A DNA stretch of 64,000 nt from Setaria digitata (Eukaryota > Nematoda > Chromadorea > Rhabditida > Setariidae). Both the position numbers and the translations under genes were made by a program. Below are positions 1 through 11,195 of the stretch, piece by piece. The notes under the pieces were generated by a model that worked only from the letters and a program-made list of their open reading frames with translations, did not search any database and was not told the origin of the DNA. The stretch is from positions 91,888 through 155,887 of the forward strand of contig RCAB01000113.1 of the NCBI GenBank assembly GCA_003640385.1. The letters are read 5' to 3'. How positions within the stretch are numbered: the first letter of the stretch is position 1; the number at the start of each line of letters is the position of its first letter.

Positions 1-860
1 GGGTGAAAATGTAAATATTAACTAGGATCATCGGAAATGGAACGGAAATACGAATTGTGGATAAAGCACACAAATTAAATATCGATGTTGGAAGTAGTGG
101 GTGGACTAAAAATATAAATGATGAATAAGTAGATTTGTTAAACATCGATCTTAAATTTAAATTGGAAAATGTAAATTTTGCGGGCAAATAGAATTATTAA
201 CCATGATTTAAAATGAAAATCTAAATTGAAAATAAATAGAATGCTTGTGTGTCAATATTAAATTTAAATTGGAAATTTCAATAAGGGTGTATATGTATAT
301 ACGGATTTGTCGTCGTTAATCAACTGTGTGTGTGTGTGTGTGCGTGTGTGTATGTGTGTGTGATAAAGCCTGATATGATATGAACTACGCATTTCTGTTT
401 ATATTCATATCTTTTCTAAAAACCCACTTTTTACTTAAAAAACTTAGCATACATGTATAAAAAGAAAATAACAAAGAAAAAAATATCATAATCAAATACA
501 CAATTTATGGTTATGTGACTGTTAAAATCAGCATTAAAAAAAAAATAAATAAAAAAAATCAATTTTTTAAGTTTAATAAGTAGAAGCAATGAAAATTTCT
601 GAGAGTCAAGAAAACTCAATCAAAAAACTTCAGACCAGTGAGGCAAATTAATAATTTTCTGGAGAAAATATCAGGATTAAAAAGCAAGCAGTAAAAAATG
701 TTTCATCAAAAATGATAAATATGCGAATAATTCATTTATCTATAATCAAGTACCTTTCATTTTCTATAATCGAAGAATCAGGATAGTCCGTAATCAAATG
801 GTACGCAATTAAATTAAAAATCTAAAATTTTTCTCGCTTTCTTGTTCCCTCAGTTTCATT
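1..860. other. 3' flank of the first minus-strand gene, non-coding
   Basis: No coding exon is visible here on either strand. The stretch lies downstream of the stop codon of the minus-strand gene ending at 861, so part of it is probably its 3' UTR. It contains a GT microsatellite (325-362) and many A/T runs. The one longer open frame (431-619, minus) is made almost only of Phe, Leu and Lys from homopolymers and is not credible. Confidence 0.6.
325..362. repeat. (GT)n microsatellite, short, interrupted
   Basis: About 38 bases of TG repeats broken by single CG and TA steps. Seen directly in the sequence. Confidence 0.95.
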
Positions 861-3800
861 TTAGGGCAAATATTTTTCTTCTTCAGCTCGCTGCTCGAGT
901 AATACCGATTGCGCCAATTCACGTTTTGCGGCTCGATTACGATGTTCACGATGCGTACGGCATGATCGTACCACGAGTAATACTATTGTTAATAATATGA
1001 TCACACCCAGTAAGCCTACAAAATAGTACAATCAAATTCGTTAAATTAATAAAAAAAAAATTAAAAAATTTACCTTTTGTTAAACTTCTCAGGAATTTAA
1101 AAATATAATAATTTTTATTTGAAAAAAAGATGAAAAGTGACAAGAATTTATCACAATTTTTTAATTTAAATTTTAATGTGAATAGCAAAGCTAATCTAAT
1201 TTTAAAGAGCTAATTTTAAAACAAATTGAATTCACAAAAACAAAATTAGGCTGATGTTTGGAAAAGAAATTTGTGCTAATTAAAAAATTGAGCAATTCAT
1301 AATTTGAAATGATGAAAACTGATTAAGGCATAAATAGCAGAAATGATTTTATTACTTAAATTGGTTTAAAAAAAGGGTCCAATTATTTCGACTCCATTCA
1401 GTAAAATTATTGCTAACTAAGTTTCATTTTACCGTTAATTAACATAATTATGAATAAAAAATTTTGCAAAGAAGAAAACGAAGGTTACCTAACACAATAG
1501 TAATCACTAAGGTTGGTGTAATTTGTATACCGTATAATTTCATCACGGTTGATTCTTCGTGATGCACTGATGCCTCATGTAATGGACGATTAATATAATG
1601 AGGCTCCATTTCTTCATCATAATTTGTGGATACAGTATCCTGAAATAATGTATGAATTTAGCTTAAATTACACCATATGACTTTGCTCGATCCAATTGCA
1701 AATTAACTGCAAATATTATACAAAATAAAATAAAAGTGTACTGTAATTGAAAAGAAATGAAAATATGCTATGATGAGATAAAAAGAGAATAGAAAGAAAT
1801 AAAAATATGCTATAATTAATGGAGAAAAATGAAACAAAAATGTGCTGCAATAAGTGACACAAAAGAATATGAAATGAAACTGTGCTGTGATTATTGTAAC
1901 TAGTGATTACTGTAGGAAACATGTGTAATTATCGCAATTACCCATTATATTTCTCTAAGATGATTTTATTTTAACTGATGCCTTTTTTACCTTTCGTTTC
2001 TTTTACTCTTTTTTTTCACAATAACTGACTTCATTATGATCATAGAATAGTGCATCGTGATAAGCTGTACAGATATTGTAAGGATAAAAAGTTGGTGCAT
2101 GACAAATACATGTTGTATTTGCATGCATATCAAATAGCGGTTCACCATTACGACATTGCAGTTGGTTGCAGAATGCATCCGGTTGATTAAAACAACAAGC
2201 ACATCTGAAAATTTAATTTTCAATTTAAAGCATTAATATTTAAAAAAGATCACAGATTATTCATTAGTAATGCTAGTCGTTCCGGAATAACATTTTATAT
2301 CAATGACGTTAATAAATGAAAAATAATTAGGAATGAAAAATGAAAAAAGAGTACAAGAATTATTTACGTTGTTGGAAAGGACAAAAATGAATGTCTACAA
2401 AAATGATAAAAATTACGATGATTGTTGATATGATAAAATTATGTTGATTAATTTTATTTTCAACTTTTAAAATAATAAACGGAACTGTTTGCGCTGATTT
2501 CTTGGCGTAAAATAGCACTGTGTCATGAATTGATGGCAAGTATTTTCAGGTGAAAGTTGTCTGCAAAACATTAATCATTAAATTTAATCATTATTGTTTT
2601 TGTCATTTATTACTGTTGTCAAAACAAATTATTTTTTAGAGATTTATTTAACTGCTAATAAAAAGAGGCATTTACAAAATGAAATTCTCGTATCAACTTA
2701 AAACTATCATTCATCATTCAATAAACATTATTATAGTTCTCTGCTGAGTCAATTTGTGAATATAACCAATGAAAGTAACTCCTCTTACGTTGCTACTGTA
2801 ATTACTTCTTTATTACTAATTTTTTTATTTTAACGATCGATTACGAATTATTTTAATTGTTCTTAATTTAATACCATTTTTTACCGCTGTTATCAACAGT
2901 GACATTTTGTTTTGTTTTTTTTTTTACCTTATAATTTTATTATCTTTGATTATTCATTAACAATAATTAACTATAAGCTATTATTATTTGTCATTAACTG
3001 TTTATCACTAATATTATTTATTTAGCAATTTATTGCTTTGATCATTCATTATTAGCAGTGACATTCTGCGATTATCCTTTTTCTTTTTTTCCTTTTGATC
3101 ATTTCTTATTTAAATTTATTTGGAATTCAATTATTCTACTTTCGAAAGAGAAAAAAAAAAACTGAATTTATATGAATTATATGTGAACTATAACAAATGA
3201 ACAAACTAGTTAAAAAAACATTGCCGACTGAAAAAAATTAATGAACAAAACTTGATAATTAATTGGCATAATTATTAATACTAATTGACAGTTTTAGTAA
3301 ATTATGCATGCATTTAAGGTTAACCTGCAAATGCAAACAATCGGTAGCTGTTGAATGCTTTTTTCTTGGCGAATTTCGGCAATTGCAAGCAACGATTTGT
3401 ATCGTCTCATTTGTTTGCAAAAATTTGCACGCCAATCAAATGCACAACGGCATGCACGTCCAAAAAGTGTCGCTGCTTCAGCTGTTACCAATAGTGGTAC
3501 TTAAATTAACTAATTACTTAACCAATTAATTGCATTGCCAGAAATTAAAAATGTATTTTTAGGTCAAAAAGCTAAAAAAAGAACCAATTATTTTAAGTTA
3601 AAACAGATGTACATATATATTGCTTTGTATGGTAGTGAAGCAAAAAAAAAAAAAAAAAACAATAAATAAATGGTGAAATTGCTAGTAATGCGGAAGAAAT
3701 GAAATTAATTAGTTCAATTTCTTAATTATTCGTTTAAGTTAGCGTCAGCAAGTCGCCTACGGGAATAATAAAGCAAATAATAACGAATTACGTAACACTT

Positions 3801-4990
3801 TAATGCCATTTGTTCAGCTGTTGAATTTAATCCAGTGGCAAAAAAAAGAAAAACATAGTAGAAATGCAACTGTCATGTGTTAAAGAATTAAATATTTCCA
3901 TAAAGTATGCAATTATTTCATTAATTTTTTGTTTTTAATTTAGTCTGTTTCATTATTATGTTCATTACCTTTATTTCTACAATTAATTGCACTGATGACA
4001 AATGAAAATAAAAACAACCGCTGGCAAGAAAATATTGTAATTAATTTCGGTAATGTCGTAATTTAGCATTTCCAGTTGTAATGCAGCCTTTTTTGTAGAA
4101 AACGATTTTTTTATTAGTAATATCATGCACAGATAAACATTTTACATATTTTACTAAAATTCATCAGCAAAAATATTGCTAATTCAGAAAAAATAAAAAT
4201 AAAAAATAATAATGCTAATGATTAAACTACGAAAGTACCTCATTTTGGCTTTTAAATAGAATTTAATTTGAAAAATTTAAACTCTATAAACTATTCATTC
4301 GATTGATTAATTATCGTTTAATTGACAGGCTTATCCTTTTCTTAACAAAAAACGTGAATTTGAAAAATTCCATTTTAATTTTCAAATTACTTTTAATTTA
4401 TGGGAAATTCTGATACAAGCTACTATTTTCGTCAGTAGACATAGTAAGGTTGTAAAACTTTCCTTCACATTTAATCTGCTTTCATTGTCTCAAGACATTC
4501 TAATTAATTGATAACTGAAATACTTACCACTATTTGGTTCACAATATCCATTATTGCTATTTTTCAATTTAGCCATTACTGTTTGTATTGGTGAATGCAT
4601 TGAAATTGCAAGCAAAAAAAGTAAAATTAACGAAAAGGAACGTAATGTATTAATTAAATTAATCCAATTAAAATTTCCCTTCGTCCATTCATTTCTTTCA
4701 TCGTCGTTTTTTAACATTTCAATTGCTGGCCCTTTTGTAATTTGTCGCATTTGTTGCATAATTGTTAAAATAATTTCTTTTTCATTTTCCCAAATGTTTA
4801 TTAATTTTATATACGAAATTTCATCGATAAATTGCTGCTTCTGTGACCAACGACATCGATATTTTCCATAATTAATTTGAATAATTCGTAAATTTCCATC
4901 CAAATTACTTGTGCTTGGAAAATTTTTACAACAAATAATTTTGTTTGAATTATTGGAATTACGATTGTCGATCAATTTTTTATGCGTCAT
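861..4990 (-). CDS. Cysteine-rich membrane protein, family not recognised
   Basis: Six coding exons on the minus strand agree in phase at every junction: 4528-4990, 3325-3481, 2519-2560, 2030-2204, 1489-1639 and 861-1015, giving 380 residues. The N-terminal ~115 residues are polar. A hydrophobic segment follows at about 117-133 (LILLFLLAISMH), then an ectodomain-like region with about 15 cysteines (e.g. GRACRC, CACCFNQPDAFC, TTCIC), an acidic stalk (YDEEMEP), a second hydrophobic segment at about 320-345 (LLGVIILLTIVLLVV) and a basic, charged 35-residue tail ending in EEEKYLP. The start was chosen because an acceptor (TTTTGCAG) lies 13 bases before ATG 4990, which looks like a spliced-leader site. 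A later Met at ~92 would instead make the first hydrophobic segment a cleavable signal peptide and the protein type I. The donors at 2518 (GTGCTA) and 2029 (GTCAGT) are non-ideal but needed for phase. I do not recognise the family; a receptor or adhesion role is only a guess. Confidence 0.75.
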
Positions 4991-5002
4991 TTGATGTTAA
5001 TC

Positions 5003-5010
5003 CTGCAAAA
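5003..5010 (-). promoter_or_regulatory. Probable spliced-leader trans-splice acceptor of the 861-4990 gene
   Basis: On the minus strand TTTTGCAG stands 13 bases before the ATG at 4990 and no upstream coding exon fits it. This is the usual arrangement of an SL1 acceptor in nematodes. An ordinary 5' UTR intron would look the same. Confidence 0.45.
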
Positions 5011-8000
5011 CTTATTCAGGCATAATTTCAAAAAATTTAAAGTGAAATTAAAAAAAAAAATAAAAAAAACGAAAAAAGGACCATCAATAGATTATTCAAA
5101 GCAAATGCTGTAGTAAAAACAAGCAATTAGAATTGTTAATTATTTTCTTCTGAAATATTTCAAAAATTTAACATAAAAATAAATTATATCATAAATAAGC
5201 GTCGATGACAAATATATTATATGTCAATATTTAAATTCCAATTTATATTTTAATTTACATTTAATTTTCTCAAATTTATTTGCTCTAGTATTCCATTATT
5301 AATGGTTATAATGTATGCAAAGTGATGAAAGATTGTGCTAATAAATGTTCAATTGTCATCTTCCAAACTGAATATGAAATTACAACAGCAAATTTGCGTG
5401 ACGAACAATAAATGGTAAATTAACACTCGTACAATGAAAATGAAGTAAAATTGAAATTTTCAGGCAAGAAATGAAAAAAAAAAAGAAAATAGATTTAATG
5501 TGGAACAACAAAAATCGAAAGTGTTTAAGTTTTATTGAATGGAAATCAAAAAATGCTAAAATGGCTTCATATAGTGACAGGCAACAAAGCGGTTAAAATT
5601 TCGATCGATGAAAAATTAAATTTTGAAAGACTTAACTATCTGAATAGCGCTTAATGTGGTAGATTAGACTTGGAAAAAATTTCAGGAAAAAAAAAAGCAA
5701 AAAATTAAAAATAAGAGAAAAGAACAGAGCAAAGAGACCTAAGCGTCAGTAAGAGAAAAAGAATTTGTTACTTCTTTCAGATATAAGAAAATGCCACAAT
5801 TGGAGCCGAATTAAATTTGTTTATTTTTACAGCTTTGTTAGGCATTTGGAAATCATGCCTACTGAATCAAAAATGATTATTGAAATTAAAATTATATCTG
5901 AGAAATGGCTAAAATGGAAGAATTCGCATAAATGTATTAAAACTAAAATTATATTATAGTCACGTGAATCAGCGTGTAACCAGAAGATAATTCAATCATT
6001 TTCTGCATGCATCTATATGTATATTTTATAATAAATTTTTATAATATATATATTATAATAATTAATGTCTATATCAATTTGGTACAATTTTTGTACCAAA
6101 TTGTATTGATTATTAAATTTTATTCAGTGACCTCATAAAAAGAAAAAAGAATAATGATATTCTACATTTTAAAAAAAGAGTAATAATAACAACTATTAGC
6201 AGTAATTAATAATAAATAATGATAACTAGTGAGTAAATAAACAATTATAACAAATAAAGAGCTGTAATAAGTAATAATAGAGCAAAACTTTTTTAAAACA
6301 GCAGTAAAATACTAATTCTTTAATGTAATAATGACAGGAAGTTTTAATGAATTATGTGAAATCACTAAGAACATAATATTCCTATTCAATTTGCTAATGA
6401 AATATTTTGCTGAGAAATAGAAGAAAATATTGAAATTTGAAAGATTGTCAAATTTAAAAATTATGGAAAAAAAATATAACGAGGAATTTGTAAATTCATA
6501 ATTAGAAACGCAAATAAGAGATGATATAGATATATAAATAGAATATTGATACATTGAGAGTTAACCCGTTATAAAATGTATTTTATCTATGTGATGGCAT
6601 AAATGATAATTATTATTCATTATTATTTAGCGTGTAATGATAATTATTATTAGATTGAAAATAAGAAATGCTGTACAATGATGGGAAGAGAGGGCGAATG
6701 AGACAAAATGTCATGCATTCCATTTCAGGTGTAGCAAAAAAAAAAAAGTTATCAATTTTTTTCCTTCTCCACATTTCCCTTTTATCATATTGCTAAATTT
6801 ATTTCTTCATCATCTTAATCATTTTGATAAATAAATACTTAGACAGGCTGTAAAGGGAAAGAAAAAATAAATAAAAAGCGTCGCTTCCATTAACGATTGC
6901 TAGAAAAAAAAAAGGGAAAATGAAAAAATGATAAAAAAAAAAAAAAAAAATAAGGAAACGAAGAAAAAAAAGGAGAAAAAGTGATAAAAAAGAAGGAAAA
7001 CGAAAAAAAAAATGGATAAAAATGATAAAAAAAGAAGGGAAAAGCGAAAAAAGATGGAAAGAAAAACGAAAAAAAAGTGCCAAAATATATTTTAGTGGAA
7101 AGCCATCAATACAAACTAATTATCATCATCATCATCTCTCTACTACTTTATTTCTACTTCACCCAGCAAAAAATTCTATTTTAGGATGAGAAGAAATATC
7201 AGAAAAAAAAAAAAAAAAACTATAATTTTATCAAAATATTCTCAACATTTTTCCAAATATTGGTAACTAGTTTCAAAAAAAGAATTTTTTCTTTATAATT
7301 AATTATTTTCTACTACTTAATATTTAAAATCTTTATGTGTTATTTCATTTCAATAAGTTTAACCCATAACTGCTTTATAATTTTAAAAATGAAACAAGCA
7401 ATGGAAAAAAATTCTCAGTTTAAACAAAAAAGGAAGTCTCAAGATTGAAAAATTATTACAAGAGCTAACAAATTTCGATTGTAATTCAAAAAAAAAAAAA
7501 AAAAAAAGAAAGAGAAAAAGAAAGAAAATAAGGCCGAATAGAAAATTTTCTTCATATATCAGTGCCTTCTAAAAGTTCCATTGCCTAAAATGTGCTTCCT
7601 AATTTCATGCTAATATGAAATTTCAATATTAGTGAAATCAAACAACCATACCAGTTTATTATTTTGATGCCTATAAACTTCTCTCATTAATTTTTCCTTT
7701 CTTATTCCTTTATCAATACGCTTCTTTACCAGGAGCTTTTGTTTCGCTCATTCTCATTGTCATTACCAGTAATCTATTTCCAAATTAAATGAAATTTTCT
7801 AAAGAAATAGAAAACAAAATAATGCAAAATTTGTAATGAATTATTTCTTTCAATTTAAAATTAGCACTAAATTAACGATGAGAATTTATAAAATTAGTTT
7901 AAAAAAAAATTACCCCAAAAAATCGTTATTAATTTTCATTGTTGTGATGAGTGGAAAAAGTTTCTCAAAATGAAGGCGAGCAACTTTGAATGCTGAATAG

Positions 8001-8290
8001 AAGTTATCAATTTAATTACTGAAAATAATTTCATTTAAAATTAGTGAAAAGCTGATGAAAAATTCAGTTGCAACTATTATGGTAGTTTTTTTTTTTAGTA
8101 TGTAAGGATAGGTTTTAAGAAAATGTAAAAATTTGAATTAAAATGGAATACTTATAAGCTAATCGAAAATTATTTTAAATTGTCACTTCTGTTGCAAAAA
8201 AAAATTTTTGCCTTTTGTTTCATGAAAAAACGAAGGGTTTTCTCACCAGTGGAGATTGTCAATGTGTTTATACTTAATTTGAGAAAAAAA
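5011..8290. other. Non-coding AT-rich stretch
   Basis: No exon could be supported. It holds many A runs, a perfect hairpin at 6075-6103, a purine-only tract around 6900-7080 (runs of GAAAA) and an A/G tract at 7486-7530. Open frames here translate to Phe/Ser/Leu or Lys runs and follow base composition. Confidence 0.6.
6075..6103. repeat. Perfect hairpin, 13-bp arms and 3-base loop
   Basis: CAATTTGGTACAA pairs exactly with TTGTACCAAATTG around a TTT loop. It lies between two divergent stretches of AT repeats. It may be the end of a small foldback element or an extruding hairpin; no gene depends on it. Confidence 0.85.
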
Positions 8291-8292
8291 AG

Positions 8293-8578
8293 CTATTTAA
8301 TTGGTATCTTCATATTGGAAGGCTTTCTAGAATCTGAATCCTCATCCATTTGAAGCATTCTAAATTAGAATCTGAGTGCATTAGTGGCTTTCTGAATCCG
8401 AATCGTTTCAAATGTCGATAAAGAAATATGCTTAACAAGCACTCCAAAAGAATGATTTTAAATGGTGAACAATTAAAGCTTTAAAAATTCTGCTAAATTC
8501 TGTCGGTTAATTGGAAGGAGAAAAAGAGGAAAATGAAGAATAAAACAAAATTTGATAAAATAAATTATTGTTATCACG

Positions 8579-8609
<31 letters not shown>

Positions 8610-10938
8610 TATTGCTTTACGAAATAAATGTTCAGTTAAACCGACAATTTGAATTATTAAATTATTCATTTCGAATATATTTGGAAAAAACTCCAATATT
8701 GATACATACCATTATTTAATAAATTGTTATTATACAAATTATTGTTTTCTCTTACATTTTAACGTGGAATATAAATTTAGAAAATGTTAAATTTTGAAAT
8801 TTAATATGTATGAGCACGGAGTGTGCAAAACAAACATTGACTTTAACTATTACTAGGACTTTGTAAACACTTCAAATATATGAATCAATTATAAATTTGA
8901 AAGAGTGGAATGAAATATTTAGTGTAAATCCCTAAATAGCTTAATATAATTTCTTAAATAAGAAAATTTATTCAGCTAATTTTCCTAATGATAACAATTA
9001 AAAAAAAAGAAAAATTTGATATAACATCTAAATAATAATAGGAAATTTTATTAAATTATTGTTCAAAATTGTGATAAATTGGTTTTCGACTGAAGATATA
9101 ACAAAAAGCGAAAAGGAAAAAGAACACAGCAAATTAAAATAGAATTTTTTGCATATACTGGCAGTCCCAAATAATAATTATTAATAAATAGTAGCTAAAT
9201 AAAAGATAAACAGCATTGTCAATATAAAATTTTAATTAGGTAATGGTAAATTAAAGAAAAAAAAAACGATTTGTGAATGAAATGGCATATGTGAGAGTGT
9301 GGGGAAATTGTAAAAAAAAAAAAAAATAATGGATATTTTGGAAGATATATTTGAAGGATGAAATATTATCATTTTCATAGTTAAATGTTATCATTATTGT
9401 TAATTATTATTAGTAACAGTTATTGTTGGCGTTAATTGTTAAGCAGTGATAGCAGTACTCGAATGCTATTTTCAAATATTTCATTTTATATAAATTATAA
9501 ATTATGTCGGACTTGATTTTATAAACGCTCTGGCTAAAAAAGACTGAAGAAAATAATTGATAAAATAGGTGCTGAGGTGCAGCAGTATTTAAATATAAAA
9601 TGGCTATTTGGAAAGCGAAAAGGCTAACAGTCCACTTTTTTTTTTCATTTTTATTTTAAAAGCTCTTAGCGATACCTATAGTGTCCTTTTTTATTTTATT
9701 TTTCTTATTTAAGTTTCTTTTTCTTTTGTTAAATATTGATTGTGACAAAATTTGCTTAGTGTTGAATGTAAAAAGATTTAAGAAATTGGTAAACAAAAGA
9801 AGAAATGGTAAGCATAAAGAAGTGAAAATTTGTTACCTTATATTGCTAATTGCTAAATAAGTGTACAGAGTAAAATTAGAACTTCAAATCGATAAGGTAA
9901 TGAGAGGGATGCGTGATGTCATAATTGTTTGTTAATGAAATTTAAATTTTATTTATTATTTTCATTTGATTTTTTTGAGAGAGAGAGAGAGTAATTTAAG
10001 CCTATCGATGGAAATCACTAAATTAATTTTATTGAATTATTTTCAAGACGCTGATAAATACTTACTCTAAAAATTTGTAAAAAGGATAATTTGTAGTCGA
10101 TTTCAACACGTATTGACCCACCGAAATTAATACCTAACAACAAAATACTTATTAAATTAATCAAATAATCAAAAACAAAAAAAAAAATCCATGCCACCAT
10201 TTATGATTATCCCCACGCATGATCAACGTGAATGAAATTCCATTTCACTACCAAGAAAAAAAAAGAAAAAAACACTTTAGATTTCAGGCTCTTTAATTCC
10301 CCGTTCAGGTAGGAAATTCGACAAAAAGGTACTTACGGGACGAAGAAAACATTCCAGCGCCGGTGAACCTTCGGACATTTCGTATAAACCCGAAAAAGTT
10401 AGAATTGTATATCCGGAATACCATAATTCGCTATTCTCTCTTGCACACCCTGCTATGTATCTATACTAAGACTCAATTTTACGAGGCGTTTTACAAAACT
10501 GTACCAACATGCATAAATTTTAATAAGTGTAATACTATAGCCCTTCCGGAAACGCTATCAAAAAACTATCATTGCATAATGTTTTAATTAAACGTAAATT
10601 GAGAAACTTTAATCATTTTCATGAATTATAATAACATGAAAACATTATAAAATTCGGTAGTGCTGAGCAATGATAATGGTTTAAAAAAAAAAAAAAAAAT
10701 ATTTAAGTAACATGTAAGCTAATAAGTATTGACAGCATCCGGATGAATTTGCCATAACCCTATCATGAAGTAGAGAAATGAATAATGCTTCAGGAGGATG
10801 ATATAACTGATCATGGCATTCGGTTGAGAATTGTACTATTGAAAAAAAAAAAAAAAAAAAAAAAAGACAGATCACATAAATATAAACTTCAGAAATGATA
10901 CACGTCGTCACACTTATTTTATAGAAAATGAACAACAA
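8293..10938 (-). CDS. Small unrecognised minus-strand gene, tentative model
   Basis: Tentative exons 10869-10938, 10734-10835, 10337-10452, 10066-10133 and 8293-8359 keep one reading frame through all junctions. The strongest part is 10337-10452 followed by 10066-10133: a GTAAGT donor, a TTGTTAG acceptor and a second GTAAGT donor, with readable peptide (ALECFLRP joined to VLISVGQYVLK). The exon at 10734-10835 reads like protein (CHDQLYHPPEALFISLLHD). The first intron would be only about 33 bases (almost all T), shorter than nematode introns normally are, so the first exon may be wrong or the T run collapsed. The last exon (DEDSDSRKPSN, then stop) lies 1.7 kb away and is uncertain. No domain was recognised. 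The gene begins about 120 bases after the distal stop codon of the TBC gene, same strand. Confidence 0.4.
8580..8602. repeat. Poly(T) tract
   Basis: An uninterrupted run of 23 T in intergenic or intronic sequence. Seen directly. Confidence 0.9.
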
Positions 10939-11055
10939 AAGAATGAATTGAAAAACTATAAATTTATAAAATGAATGATATGATATAATTAAAACAATAT
11001 AGACTAACTGGAAACTTCTTCCAGCAATAATTCAACAAGATAAGAAAGTTACGCT

Positions 11056-11195
11056 TCATTGCTTCCTTTCACTTCTTCTTGCTTCTTTTGTTTGAGCACT
11101 TGGTGGATAATTGGCCAAGCTTAACGGATCGATTTTTGAGCTTGATGGATTATCCCTTTGGTTTTGATTTATATACATTCTCTTTTGGGAACGTT
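11056..11195 (-). CDS. Alternative 3' terminal exon of the TBC gene
   Basis: After a good acceptor (GATTTCTAG) an open frame of 46 codons runs to a TGA at 11056 (…[13 protein letters not shown]…, …[17 protein letters not shown]…). It needs one base from the previous exon, which exon 11932-12075 supplies if exon 11263-11348 is skipped. The two C-termini would then differ: a short one ending TRAPTAV and a longer, basic one. It could instead be the first exon of a separate downstream gene. Confidence 0.5.

Noticed and set aside
6799..7083. 94-codon minus-strand frame rich in Phe
   Set aside because: It is the reverse of a GAAAA-rich purine tract; no splice sites or start context.
10363..10587. 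74-codon plus-strand frame
   Set aside because: It is antisense to the better supported minus-strand exon 10337-10452 and has no splice structure.
10390..10835. Secreted small peptide reading (signal-like MISYIILLKHYSF joined to QGVQERIANYGIPDIQF and stop)
   Set aside because: A different frame of the same exons continues through two further junctions with strong donors, so the peptide reading is less likely, though not excluded.
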